Assembly: GCA_049323615.1 (NCBI GenBank)
Contig: JBMOPD010000047.1
Location: forward strand, 1-52,142
From: JBMOPD01 sp049323615
GTDB lineage: Bacteria > Bacillota > Desulfotomaculia > Desulfotomaculales > Desulfocucumaceae
Length of the DNA: 52,142 nt
Direction: 5' to 3'
Shown: positions 1 through 7,647 of the stretch, in pieces
Layout: each line of letters starts with the position of its first letter
Numbering within the stretch: position 1 is the first letter of the stretch
Made by a program: the position numbers and the translations under genes
The notes under the pieces: generated by a model
What the model was told of the DNA's origin: nothing
The model's database searches: none
The model's input: only the letters and a program-made list of their open reading frames with translations

Positions 1-373
1 CCTCTCCCTCTGGCAAGGATGAAGAAAGTCATATGGTTGTATACACCATTTTATACTTATATTAACATAGAAATTTTTCTTAAATATCCCTTTGTGTATA
101 GTATTTAGTTTTTATGCAACGCTACTGCAACTCCTTGATAAACCGTGGCTCGTAGTATTATATATAAAGATCACTGCAAGGTCAAAGGAAATTAGTGGTT
201 AACAACGAAAACATAAAATTATAAGGTGGTATGTTTGAGATTTATAATTTCGTTTAAATTTGTTTTATTCACGCGGATTGGGAGAGAGAAGATTATTTTT
301 AGCATTTAAGATAATAATAAGAATTGCCCGGGAGGAATCCATTAGTGGGGTCATAAAACGGGGAGGGAGAACT
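1..373. other. Upstream region of the permease gene, no gene recognised
   Basis: This stretch is AT-rich and holds no convincing gene. A possible sigma-A promoter reading to the right is TTGATA at 135-140, a 17-base spacer and TTATAT at 158-163. A nine-codon open frame (231-257) with an AAGGTGG sequence before it could be a leader peptide, but nothing else supports it. Confidence 0.35.
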
Positions 374-1759
374 ATGTCCGGGAGTACTCAGACAATAGTG
401 GCCACGTCGGTTTTTTTGATATCCTATGCGGTAATTGTGTCGGAAAAGATCCACAGGACCACAGTGGCGCTGGTAGGGGCAGCGATTATGGCGTTGACCG
501 GGATATTACCCTTCGCGGACACTGTGAGCGCCATTGATTTTAACACCATCGGCCTGCTGGTGGGTATGATGATTATTGTGGGGATCACCAGGCAGACCGG
601 GGTGTTTGAGTACCTGGCCATAAAGGCGGCCAAGCAGTCAAAGGGACAGCCCATGAAAATAATGGCCGCCCTGGCCCTGGTAACGGCGGTTCTCTCCGCG
701 CTGCTGGACAACGTGACAACGGTTCTCCTGATAGTCCCGGTAACCTTTGCCATAGCCAAAAAACTTGAAGTAAGCCCCCTGCCTTATTTGGTGGTTGAGA
801 TCATTGCTTCCAATATTGGCGGCACGGCTACCCTCATTGGCGACCCGCCCAACATCATGATCGGCAGCGCTACGAAGCTGGGCTTCATGGACTTTGTGAT
901 CAATCTAACCCCGGTGGTGGCGGTTGTTTACGTGCTGACCATCTTTGTCCTGAGAATTATCTACCGCAAACAGCTGGTCGCCACCCCCGAGCGGCAGGAG
1001 AATTTAATGAAACTGAATGAACTGGACGAGATAAAAGATCCGGTGCTGATGAGAAGATCCTTGATGGTGCTGTTTTTGACCATTGCCGGTTTTGTTTTGC
1101 ACCAGTTTGTCCACCTGGAATCGTCGGTGATTGCCCTGGGCGGGGCCAGCCTGTTGCTGCTGCTTACCCGGCAGGACCCCGAGCATGCCCTGCAGGCCGT
1201 GGAATGGCCGGTGATTTTCTTCTTTATCGGGCTGTTTGTTATTGTGGGGGCGCTGGAGCATGTGGGCGTCATTGAGGCCATGGCCAGGTACTCCCTGGCG
1301 GTAACCGGCGGTGAGGTGGTGGCTTCGGGTTTGCTGATACTTTGGATAGCGGCCATTGCATCATCCTTTGTTGACAATATCCCCTTTGTGGCCACCATGA
1401 TTCCACTCATTCAGGACATGGGCAGGCTGGGGGGAATAGAAAACCTCAATTTCCTCTGGTGGTCGCTTTCCCTGGGCGCCTGCCTCGGTGGCAACGGCAC
1501 CATCATAGGGGCGTCGGCAAACGTTGTGGTGGTCGGGATGGCGGAAAAGAGGGGGCAAAATATAAGTTTCCTGGGATTTATGAAAGTGGCGTTCCCCCTT
1601 ATGTTGATGTCAATATTTATATCCACCGGCTACCTCTGGGCATGGTATCATTTCCCCGGCTTCATTTCCCTGGCGGGCACCCTGGCTGTTGCCCTGGTTA
1701 TTTATCTGGCCTTAAAGCCTGTATCCGGGTATATTGATAAGAGAGGAAATCATAAATAA
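374..1759 (+). CDS. ArsB/NhaD-type (SLC13-like) inner-membrane permease
   Basis: The 461-residue protein is almost entirely hydrophobic, with roughly ten to twelve membrane segments, and fits the ArsB/NhaD/citrate-transporter (IT) superfamily. Family-like features are the FNTIGLLVGMMIIVGI stretch near residue 60, the repeated LLDNVTT / FVDNIPF motif in the two halves (DN-T and DN-P in the unwound helices) and GDPPNIMIG / GASANVVVVG in matching places. I start it at the ATG at 374 because GGGAGGGAG lies just upstream and the hydrophobic N-terminus begins there; an in-frame longer start at 260 has no ribosome binding site. The family moves anions or Na+ against protons; the substrate cannot be told from sequence. 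It stands alone, with no arsenate genes nearby. Confidence 0.85.
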   Translation: MSGSTQTIVATSVFLISYAVIVSEKIHRTTVALVGAAIMALTGILPFADTVSAIDFNTIGLLVGMMIIVGITRQTGVFEYLAIKAAKQSKGQPMKIMAALALVTAVLSALLDNVTTVLLIVPVTFAIAKKLEVSPLPYLVVEIIASNIGGTATLIGDPPNIMIGSATKLGFMDFVINLTPVVAVVYVLTIFVLRIIYRKQLVATPERQENLMKLNELDEIKDPVLMRRSLMVLFLTIAGFVLHQFVHLESSVIALGGASLLLLLTRQDPEHALQAVEWPVIFFFIGLFVIVGALEHVGVIEAMARYSLAVTGGEVVASGLLILWIAAIASSFVDNIPFVATMIPLIQDMGRLGGIENLNFLWWSLSLGACLGGNGTIIGASANVVVVGMAEKRGQNISFLGFMKVAFPLMLMSIFISTGYLWAWYHFPGFISLAGTLAVALVIYLALKPVSGYIDKRGNHK

Positions 1760-1778
1760 TCACATTTTTAAAAGCAAC

Positions 1779-1807
1779 TTGCACGACTTGATAATTAATT
1801 ATATAAT
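1779..1807 (+). promoter_or_regulatory. Sigma-A type promoter of the selenoprotein gene
   Basis: TTGCAC (1779-1784) and a perfect TATAAT (1802-1807) are separated by exactly 17 bases. Transcription would start near 1814, about 70 bases before the selenoprotein ATG. The site lies after the permease stop, so the selenoprotein gene probably has its own promoter. Confidence 0.7.
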
Positions 1808-1884
1808 TGCAACTGATAATAATCCTTAAACTTTTTAGGTATATTAATGAAAGAAATAAAAGAATTAAAGAAGGTGATACTGAA

Positions 1885-2124
1885 ATGACTGAAAAAGTGA
1901 ATGTGTCCATAGAATACTGCAATTCTTGAGGTTACCGGCCCAAGGCGGCCGGTCTGGCCGATTCACTGAAAAAGCGGTTTAATATCGATGACGTAAAATT
2001 AATCCCTTCCAGCGGAGGCGTGTTTGAGGTAACTGTAAACAACCGGCTTGTTTTTTCCAAGCGCAGCCGGGGACGGTTTCCCGACGAGGGAGAGGTGGAG
2101 AAAAAAATAAGTGAAATGCTTTAA
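1885..2124 (+). CDS. SelW/Rdx-family selenoprotein (CxxU), Sec encoded by TGA at 1927-1929
   Basis: Read straight through one TGA, this frame gives a 79-residue protein that matches the SelW/SelT/SelH (Rdx) family end to end. It has a short beta strand, then Y-C-N-S-U-G-Y with Cys12 and Sec15 as the redox pair, a helix of about 20 residues, a GGVFEV strand and the family's C-terminal VFSK...GRFPDEGEV signature. With TGA as a stop, only 14 codons would remain and the perfectly conserved downstream frame would make no sense. The ATG has AAGGTGAT upstream. The family is a thioredoxin-fold redox protein of poorly defined substrate. The gene appears monocistronic, between its own promoter and a strong hairpin. 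No selA, selB or tRNA-Sec gene is in the window. An automatic caller will usually miss or truncate it. Confidence 0.92.
1934..1953 (+). promoter_or_regulatory. bSECIS-like hairpin directly downstream of the Sec codon
   Basis: A perfect 7-bp stem, ACCGGCC (1934-1940) with GGCCGGT (1947-1953), closes a six-base loop CAAGGC four bases after the TGA codon. Bacterial SECIS elements lie inside the coding frame just 3' of UGA and present a short G-containing loop to SelB. The place and shape fit; SelB binding is inferred. Confidence 0.7.
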
Positions 2125-2127
2125 AGC

Positions 2128-2160
2128 AGGGGGTATTCCGGCAAGGCCGGAATACCCCCT
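2128..2160 (+). terminator. Long perfect hairpin after the selenoprotein gene
   Basis: Two 15-base arms (2128-2142 and 2146-2160) pair perfectly around a three-base loop, beginning four bases after the stop codon. The hairpin is very stable, but no proper T run follows, so it may end transcription inefficiently or act as an mRNA end-protecting structure. Confidence 0.65.
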
Positions 2161-2295
2161 GACTATTCTTCCACGGCTGTTTACTCCCGAAATCCCCCAA
2201 GCAATAAAAAAACTTAAACTTTTAAGGTATCGAAAAAATTATCAGAAACATTATAAGAGTAAAAAAGATAAGCAAAAATTTAAGGGGGGTTGGTC

Positions 2296-3723
2296 ATGGC
2301 CGTGTCTTTGAATATCACCATCCGGCTGCAGTTGGCCAACCGGCCGGGCACACTGGCCCAAGTGCTGTTGGTTATAGCCCGGGAGGGCGGCAACCTGGGC
2401 GCCATAGATCTTGTTTCGGCCTCGCCGTCCCACGTGGTCAGGGAGTTAATGGTCCGCCTGCGCCACCGGGAGTGCCTGGAAAGCCTGCTGGGGGCGCTGG
2501 AGAAGATTGACGGGGTGCAGGTGCTGCGGGTGGCCGACCGGGTTGTTCTCAAACACCTGGGCGGTAAAATAGAAATCAAGGCCAAAAGGGAAATCCATGA
2601 CCGGGAGGACCTGTCCCTTATCTACACGCCGGGAGTGGCCCGGGTTTCGGAGGCCGTTGCCCGGAACCCGGAGATGGCCTACCGGCTGACCATGAAGGGC
2701 AATTTCGTGGCCATAGTCTCCGACGGGTCGGCCGTGCTGGGCCTGGGCAACATCGGCCCGCGGGCCGCACTGCCGGTGATGGAAGGAAAGGCGGTTTTGT
2801 TCAAAAAGTTTGCCGGCATCGACGCCGTTCCCCTGTGCATCGGCGTGCACGACACCAGGGCAATCATTGACACCGTGGCGGCCTGCGCGCCCACCTTCGG
2901 GGGCATCAACCTGGAGGACATCGCCGCCCCGCGGTGTTTTGAGATTGAGGAACAGCTGACCCGGCTGCTGGATATACCGGTTTTTCACGATGACCAGCAC
3001 GGCACAGCCATTGTTACCCTGGCCGGGCTGCTGAACGCCCTGCGGGTGGTGAATAAACGCCTGGACAAGGTGAAAATAGTGATCAGCGGCGCCGGGGCGG
3101 CGGGGGTGGCGGTAACCAAAATACTGCTGGCGGCGGGGGCCGGCCACATTGTGGTCTGCGACAGAAAAGGGGCCATCACCCGGGACAACCCGCCCGGGGA
3201 GCCTTCAAAGAGGTGGCTGGCGGACCATACCAATGAGGGGCGCGTGCACGGCAGCCTGGGGGAAGTGATCGCCGGGGCCGATGTCTTTATCGGGGTGTCC
3301 GGGCCCGGGCTGCTGCACCGGGAAGATATTCTGCGCATGGCCGGCAAGCCGGTGGTGTTTGCCCTGGCCAACCCGGAACCGGAAGTGGAGCCCGAGGAGA
3401 TATACGATATCGCCGGGGTGGTGGCCACCGGCAGGTCAGATTACCCGAACCAGATCAACAACGCCCTGGCCTTCCCAGGGGTTTTCAGGGGGGCGCTGAA
3501 CTGCCACGCCCGGACGATCAACGACGAGATGTACCTGGCCGCGGCCCATGCCCTGGCGGGCATCGTAAAAGACCATGAGCTTTCGGCGGAATACGTTATT
3601 CCTTCCGTTTTCAACGAAGATGTCTGCCCGGCGCTGGCCCGGGCAGTGGAGGAGGCGGCCGCAAAAACCGGGGCATCCCGCCGGTACCTGTACGAGGAAG
3701 GCGGACAGGGAGGTTTGCTGTAG
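2296..3723 (+). CDS. NAD(P)-dependent malic enzyme with N-terminal ACT domain
   Basis: This cytosolic enzyme converts malate to pyruvate and CO2 with reduction of NAD(P). Residues 1-80 form an ACT-type regulatory domain, which suggests allosteric control. The catalytic part follows: SLIYTPGVARVS with the catalytic Tyr, MEGKAVLFKKFAGIDAVPLC with the Lys, FHDDQHGTA with metal ligands, and a Rossmann domain with GAGAAGVA. Length is 475 residues. I use the ATG at 2296, six bases after AGGGGGG; an in-frame TTG two codons earlier overlaps that site. A hairpin with 8-bp arms (3753-3760/3768-3775) follows but has no T run. Together with the Na+ pump subunits at 16-17 kb this suits C4-dicarboxylate metabolism in a propionate- or sulfate-type anaerobe (inference). 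Confidence 0.93.
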   Translation: MAVSLNITIRLQLANRPGTLAQVLLVIAREGGNLGAIDLVSASPSHVVRELMVRLRHRECLESLLGALEKIDGVQVLRVADRVVLKHLGGKIEIKAKREIHDREDLSLIYTPGVARVSEAVARNPEMAYRLTMKGNFVAIVSDGSAVLGLGNIGPRAALPVMEGKAVLFKKFAGIDAVPLCIGVHDTRAIIDTVAACAPTFGGINLEDIAAPRCFEIEEQLTRLLDIPVFHDDQHGTAIVTLAGLLNALRVVNKRLDKVKIVISGAGAAGVAVTKILLAAGAGHIVVCDRKGAITRDNPPGEPSKRWLADHTNEGRVHGSLGEVIAGADVFIGVSGPGLLHREDILRMAGKPVVFALANPEPEVEPEEIYDIAGVVATGRSDYPNQINNALAFPGVFRGALNCHARTINDEMYLAAAHALAGIVKDHELSAEYVIPSVFNEDVCPALARAVEEAAAKTGASRRYLYEEGGQGGLL

Positions 3724-3724
3724 G

Positions 3725-3935
3725 TCATGCATCTTGTATTTCCTGTTTGCTTCCGGCGGCTGAATCTGCCGCCGGGGGGCTTTGCTCCTCCTGTTTGCCG
3801 GCCGCTTCCACACTGGTAAGATCCGTCAGCCTTTTTTTCAATTCCTTTACTTCACCCTCCAGCTGGAGACTAATATTCGCTTTTTTTGCCAGCCTTTCCT
3901 TTTTGTTCCCCGAAAAAGCTGCCGGCAGACAGCAT
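3725..3935 (-). pseudogene. Possible frameshifted small coiled-coil protein gene
   Basis: On the minus strand an ATG at 3935 opens MLSAGSFFGEQ and then runs into a stop. If one A of the A5 run that follows is removed, the frame continues as KERLAKKANISLQLEGEVKE, a charged helical (coiled-coil-like) stretch, then an Ala/Gln/Pro-rich tail and TGA at 3725-3727, about 69 residues in all. The amino-acid pattern of the second part looks like real coding sequence, while the plus-strand frame over it is low-complexity. There is no good ribosome binding site. I do not recognise a family. It may be a decayed gene, a base-call error or chance. Confidence 0.35.
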
Positions 3936-4078
3936 TAAGAATGCACAATCCCGGGATATCCCCATACCTAAAGTAATTTTCCACTTAAATCGAAGCAATA
4001 ATAAGAAATTTCCGCAATAACTGAAGAAAAAAACAATGTTGAAGCGATAGCCAGAGATAGATGGACCAGATTGCCGCG

Positions 4079-4132
4079 GACAACTTTTAATAATAAAAAA
4101 AGTTGTCTGTTTTAATTTCCCTTTTATATAAA
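4079..4132 (+). promoter_or_regulatory. Promoter and operator-like inverted repeat before the methyltransferase operon
   Basis: TTGTCT (4103-4108), an 18-base spacer and TATAAA (4127-4132) form a reasonable sigma-A promoter about 45 bases before the first mttB-like gene. A 10-bp inverted repeat, GACAACTTTT (4079-4088) with AAAAGTTGTC (4098-4107), overlaps the -35 box, so a repressor or activator could bind there. A weak terminator for rightward transcription is the alternative reading. Confidence 0.5.
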
Positions 4133-4177
4133 ATATTGATATGATAAAAAAGTGAAATTTATATTTGGAGGATTGGA

Positions 4178-5698
4178 ATGGAAATATCTGGACGCAGCGG
4201 TATTCTTGTTAACCCTTATAAGCGCCTGAACAATAAAATGATTGAAATTATTCACCGTGCATCCTTGGATCTGCTGCAAAATCCCGGAGTGGAAGTGAGG
4301 AATGAGGAGGCGGTGGAAATTTTCCGGAAAGGGGGGGCTGAAGCCGGCCGTCAGCAAAACGGTGCGTGGAGGGTCAAGATTCCGGAAAGAACAGTTATGC
4401 ATGCTCTGGATGCCGCTCCGGGGGAAGTGTGCCTGGGAGCGCGCAACCCGGAAAACGCAATGGTACTTAAGGGTACGGAACCCGGGGTGTTTTTCGGTAC
4501 CGGTTCGGAGGCCAATTTTATTCTCGAGGTCAGGAAAGAAGAGCTGGCTTTACGGGAGGATCCGTCCCGGGGCCTGGTTTTACCGGGCTATACCAAAAGA
4601 CGCGGCACGGTCAGGGACCTGTGTGACGCCGCCCGGTTGGGAGAACAGCTGGCTCACCTGGATTTTTTTATTCGCCCGGTAAACATACAGGATGAGGATA
4701 TCACTGAAGAAAACAAGGATGTCAACAAATTTTTTGCCTGTCTGGACAACACGACCAAGCATGTCATGGCGGGGTTGACGGACCTTAACCAGTTGGATAA
4801 TGTGGTGCGCATGGCTGAGATTGCGGCCGGCGGCGAAGAGGAACTACGCCGAAACCCGGTGATATCATTTATCACCTGCGTGACCAAAAGTCCGCTGCAA
4901 TTTGTGGACGATGCCACCCGCAAAATGCTGGCCGTTATTGAAAAAGGACTGCCGGTAGTGCTTTCCAGCAGTCCGCAGGGCGGATCGTCGGCGCCGATAG
5001 ACGAAGTGGGAATAGTGGCCCAAATAAATGCCGAGATTCTCAGTGTTGTCACTTTAAGCCAGCTGGCCCGGCCCGGGGCGCCGGTAATATACGGCAGCGT
5101 GCCGGTGCGCGCCCGAATGGACAATTTGCACGACATGTACGGAGCGCCGGAATTCAACCAGTACAACGTGGACTGTGTACAGATGGCCCGGTATTATGAA
5201 CTGCCCGTTTACTCCACCGGAGGAGTTGCAGACGCAAAGGTTCCGGGAATCCAGGCAACGGTTGAAAAGCTGTTCTCACACCTTTTCGTAACCATGAGCG
5301 GCCCGCATTTACTGCATTACGCCTTCGGACTGCTGGAGGAGACGCAGACTTTCTGTCCGGTACAGGCGGTTATGGACAATGAGCACATCGGCATGGTGAA
5401 AAGCGTGATGGAACCGCCTGAGATAACCGGGGAGGCGGCTGCCAAAAGCCTGGAAACAATTCGCAGTGTGATGAATTCCTCCCACCGGCTGTTTGCTCGC
5501 TATACGCGCAGGCTTATTCATTCCGGGCGGCTGTATATGGGCTATCCTTTCGAGGGAGACGGGGAATACGATGACGCCGTGATCAGGGCAATTGATAAAA
5601 CAGAACAGTTGCTGGCCGGCCCGGCCCCGCGTCTGCCCGAAACCGCGCGGAAGCGGATATTCGAGGAAGTGCCCGGCATTTTGGACCGTTTGAAATAA
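4178..5698 (+). CDS. MttB-family (non-pyrrolysine) corrinoid methyltransferase 1
   Basis: The 506-residue protein belongs to the trimethylamine methyltransferase superfamily (MttB, COG5598), whose members move a methyl group from a quaternary amine to Co(I) of a partner corrinoid protein. Visible family features are the N-terminal helix with ASLDLLQNPGVEV, the DNTTKHVMAG stretch near residue 190 and a TIM-barrel-like C-terminal half. No in-frame TAG occurs, so pyrrolysine is absent, as in the glycine betaine, proline betaine and carnitine demethylases MtgB, MtpB and MtcB. The substrate cannot be named. GGAGGATT precedes the ATG. It is the first gene of a co-directional operon and is followed 59 bases later by its likely corrinoid partner. 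It is only moderately similar to the second copy at 7.6 kb, which suggests different substrates. Confidence 0.9.
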   Translation: MEISGRSGILVNPYKRLNNKMIEIIHRASLDLLQNPGVEVRNEEAVEIFRKGGAEAGRQQNGAWRVKIPERTVMHALDAAPGEVCLGARNPENAMVLKGTEPGVFFGTGSEANFILEVRKEELALREDPSRGLVLPGYTKRRGTVRDLCDAARLGEQLAHLDFFIRPVNIQDEDITEENKDVNKFFACLDNTTKHVMAGLTDLNQLDNVVRMAEIAAGGEEELRRNPVISFITCVTKSPLQFVDDATRKMLAVIEKGLPVVLSSSPQGGSSAPIDEVGIVAQINAEILSVVTLSQLARPGAPVIYGSVPVRARMDNLHDMYGAPEFNQYNVDCVQMARYYELPVYSTGGVADAKVPGIQATVEKLFSHLFVTMSGPHLLHYAFGLLEETQTFCPVQAVMDNEHIGMVKSVMEPPEITGEAAAKSLETIRSVMNSSHRLFARYTRRLIHSGRLYMGYPFEGDGEYDDAVIRAIDKTEQLLAGPAPRLPETARKRIFEEVPGILDRLK

Positions 5699-5757
5699 AT
5701 TTCCCGGAAAAGTGATGGTTTAAGCTAACAAGCTAATTTTTCAGGGGAGGGAATTAA

Positions 5758-6450
5758 TTGCCTGATCACAGTGAACTTGTTAACGCCATTAAATTCAATG
5801 TCATACAGGGTCGCCGCAACAAGGACGACGAAGGGCTGGAAGAAGATCTGACCGGCAGGCCGGGAGTCCGGGAACTGGTCCAGGAGGCATTGAACGCCGG
5901 GGCGCCGGTCAGGGATATCCTGCTGAACGGTCTCAGCGACGGAATGAAAGTGGTGGGTGAAAAATTTGAGCGAAAGGAATATTTTATTCCCGACATGCTG
6001 GCCTCCGCCGAAGCGGTAGGCGTGGCGATAGACGTTCTGGAACCGTACCTTGTTAAGGAAGGCCAGGGCCTGCGGGGCAAATTTGTTCTGGCCACGGTAA
6101 AAAACGACCAGCACGACATAGGCAAGAATATTGTCGGGATTCTGCTCAAGGGCGCCGGTTTCAAGGTGGTCGACCTGGGTATCAACGTTCCGTCCGCGGC
6201 AATTGTGGAAGCCGCCAGAAGGGAACAGGCTGATTTTGTCGGCCTTTCGGCCCTGTTGGACACAACCATGTGTTATATGGGCGAAGCCATCAAAGAACTG
6301 GAGGCGGCCGGACTGCGCGACAAGGTGAGGGTGATCATCGGGGGAGCGCCGACTTCACCGGAGTTTGCCGCCAAAATCGGGGCCGACGCCCACTGCCGGG
6401 ATGCCTTCGCCGCGGTGGAAACGGCCGAAAAGATGGCTGCGGATTTTTGA
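5758..6450 (+). CDS. Corrinoid (B12-binding) methyltransferase protein 1
   Basis: This 230-residue protein carries the methyl group on a cobamide between two methyltransferases. The N-terminal half is the helical cap (methionine-synthase B12-binding-2 type); the C-terminal half is the Rossmann-like cobamide domain with D117-Q-H119-D-I-G, where His119 should be the lower cobalt ligand, then the typical VDLGINVP and GLSALLDTT stretches. Translation starts at a TTG at 5758, well placed after AGGGGAGGG; no ATG is near. It lies directly behind the first mttB-like gene and two bases before a SAM-methyltransferase gene, so translation of the three is probably coupled. Confidence 0.92.
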   Translation: MPDHSELVNAIKFNVIQGRRNKDDEGLEEDLTGRPGVRELVQEALNAGAPVRDILLNGLSDGMKVVGEKFERKEYFIPDMLASAEAVGVAIDVLEPYLVKEGQGLRGKFVLATVKNDQHDIGKNIVGILLKGAGFKVVDLGINVPSAAIVEAARREQADFVGLSALLDTTMCYMGEAIKELEAAGLRDKVRVIIGGAPTSPEFAAKIGADAHCRDAFAAVETAEKMAADF

Positions 6451-6452
6451 CC

Positions 6453-7628
6453 ATGGATGTGAACATGGCATATTCTCAGGCATTTAACACCGGCCTGTAT
6501 GGAAAACCCACCGGCCTGCGGGGAAAATACGACAATGTACGGCGCTTCTGGGAGGACGGGATTACCCGCAGGTTTATCGGTACGCACATGAATGGCCCGG
6601 GCCGCCCGCAAAAGATCAGGGTCATGGACCTGGGTTGCGGCAGTGGTGACGGTTATGAACTGATCGCCGGTATCACCGCAGACGGTAAGGATATTGAGCT
6701 GTACACGGGAATTGAAATTAACCCCAATTTACTGGAACAGGGCAAGAGTATATACAGAAAATACAACAACGTCTGTTTCCGGCAGGGAAGTTTCAGCGAC
6801 GGTCTGCCGGTACGGGAAGGGGAACAGCCCTATCATCTTTACCTGAGTACTTACGGGACCCTTTCCCACTGCAGCGATACCGAGGCCGTCCGCCTGCTGG
6901 CCGATATTGCCCGGCACGGGGGAAGCGGCGCCGTTGCGGTGGCCGACTGGCTGGGCTGCTACTCCTGTGAATGGCAGGATCTTTGGACTCCCGAACTGCC
7001 GCCGGATCACTTTATCGATTATGTTGTTTCCTACCTGCTGGATGAGGAAGATCGCACCGCCGCCCGCCTGGAAAAATTCCCCTTAAGACTGATGGACAGG
7101 AGGACAATTATAGATCTGGTGAACCGGGCAGGCGCGCAGGCGGGGAGAAACATCCGGGTGCTCAATATTTTCGACCGGTCCGTGTTTGTGGGCCGCCACA
7201 TGGAAACCTCCGACTATCACGGCTTTCCCCAGGCACTGCGAGGGGCGGTAAATTCCCTGTGGGAACAGGGCCGCAGAACCAACCTCCGGGAGCTGCGGGT
7301 CAATTACCTGCCCCGGGAAGGATTTGATTTCGCTAATAGCTACTTTCAAACACTGTCCGGCGCGTGGAACACCCTGGTTGAATACACGGAACAACTGCTC
7401 TCCGGCGTGGACCCGGCGCCCCTGCCCGCAAACAGCCCCCCGGTGTTGAAGCAGGCGGTGGATGCCATGGGTATGCTGATAAAAAGAGCTGCTTTCCTGG
7501 AGCTGGAGGATCCGCGGGCCAACATCATAGAGCCGCAGCTGGCTTATCTCCTGCGGGGCCTGGAAACGTCCCTGCAGAGGGGTGAGGGCATGGCGCACGG
7601 CATTGTGGCAATTTTACAGGTTGAATAA
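6453..7628 (+). CDS. SAM-dependent methyltransferase inside the corrinoid operon
   Basis: The protein (391 residues) has a class I methyltransferase fold: motif I VMDLGCGSGDGYELI near residue 50, an acidic motif II region TGIEINPNLLEQG, and later a VAVADWLGCY strand. The last 200 residues are a mainly helical extension that I do not recognise. The ATG at 6453 lies two bases after the corrinoid protein stop; an ATG four codons on (6465) is an alternative. The ribosome binding site is weak, which fits coupled translation. A SAM-using methylase is not part of the known demethylation cycle, so it could make a methylated substrate or osmolyte, modify a partner protein, or be a passenger. I cannot assign a substrate. 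Confidence 0.8.
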   Translation: MDVNMAYSQAFNTGLYGKPTGLRGKYDNVRRFWEDGITRRFIGTHMNGPGRPQKIRVMDLGCGSGDGYELIAGITADGKDIELYTGIEINPNLLEQGKSIYRKYNNVCFRQGSFSDGLPVREGEQPYHLYLSTYGTLSHCSDTEAVRLLADIARHGGSGAVAVADWLGCYSCEWQDLWTPELPPDHFIDYVVSYLLDEEDRTAARLEKFPLRLMDRRTIIDLVNRAGAQAGRNIRVLNIFDRSVFVGRHMETSDYHGFPQALRGAVNSLWEQGRRTNLRELRVNYLPREGFDFANSYFQTLSGAWNTLVEYTEQLLSGVDPAPLPANSPPVLKQAVDAMGMLIKRAAFLELEDPRANIIEPQLAYLLRGLETSLQRGEGMAHGIVAILQVE

Positions 7629-7647
7629 ACAAAGGTTGCAGGAGGGG

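Noticed and set aside
231..257. Nine-codon leader peptide before the permease gene
   Set aside because: It has a fair ribosome binding site but no attenuator structure and no coding pattern; too short to support.
2446..3147. Long minus-strand open frame inside the malic enzyme gene (also 11543-12586 inside proA and 14277-15428 inside the muramidase gene)
   Set aside because: GC-rich codon-position shadows of well-recognised genes on the opposite strand, with His/Pro/Gly-rich nonsense sequence.
3747..3976. Plus-strand open frames of 63-64 codons behind the malic enzyme gene
   Set aside because: Their Leu/Phe/Ser-rich wording mirrors the more protein-like minus-strand coiled-coil frame.
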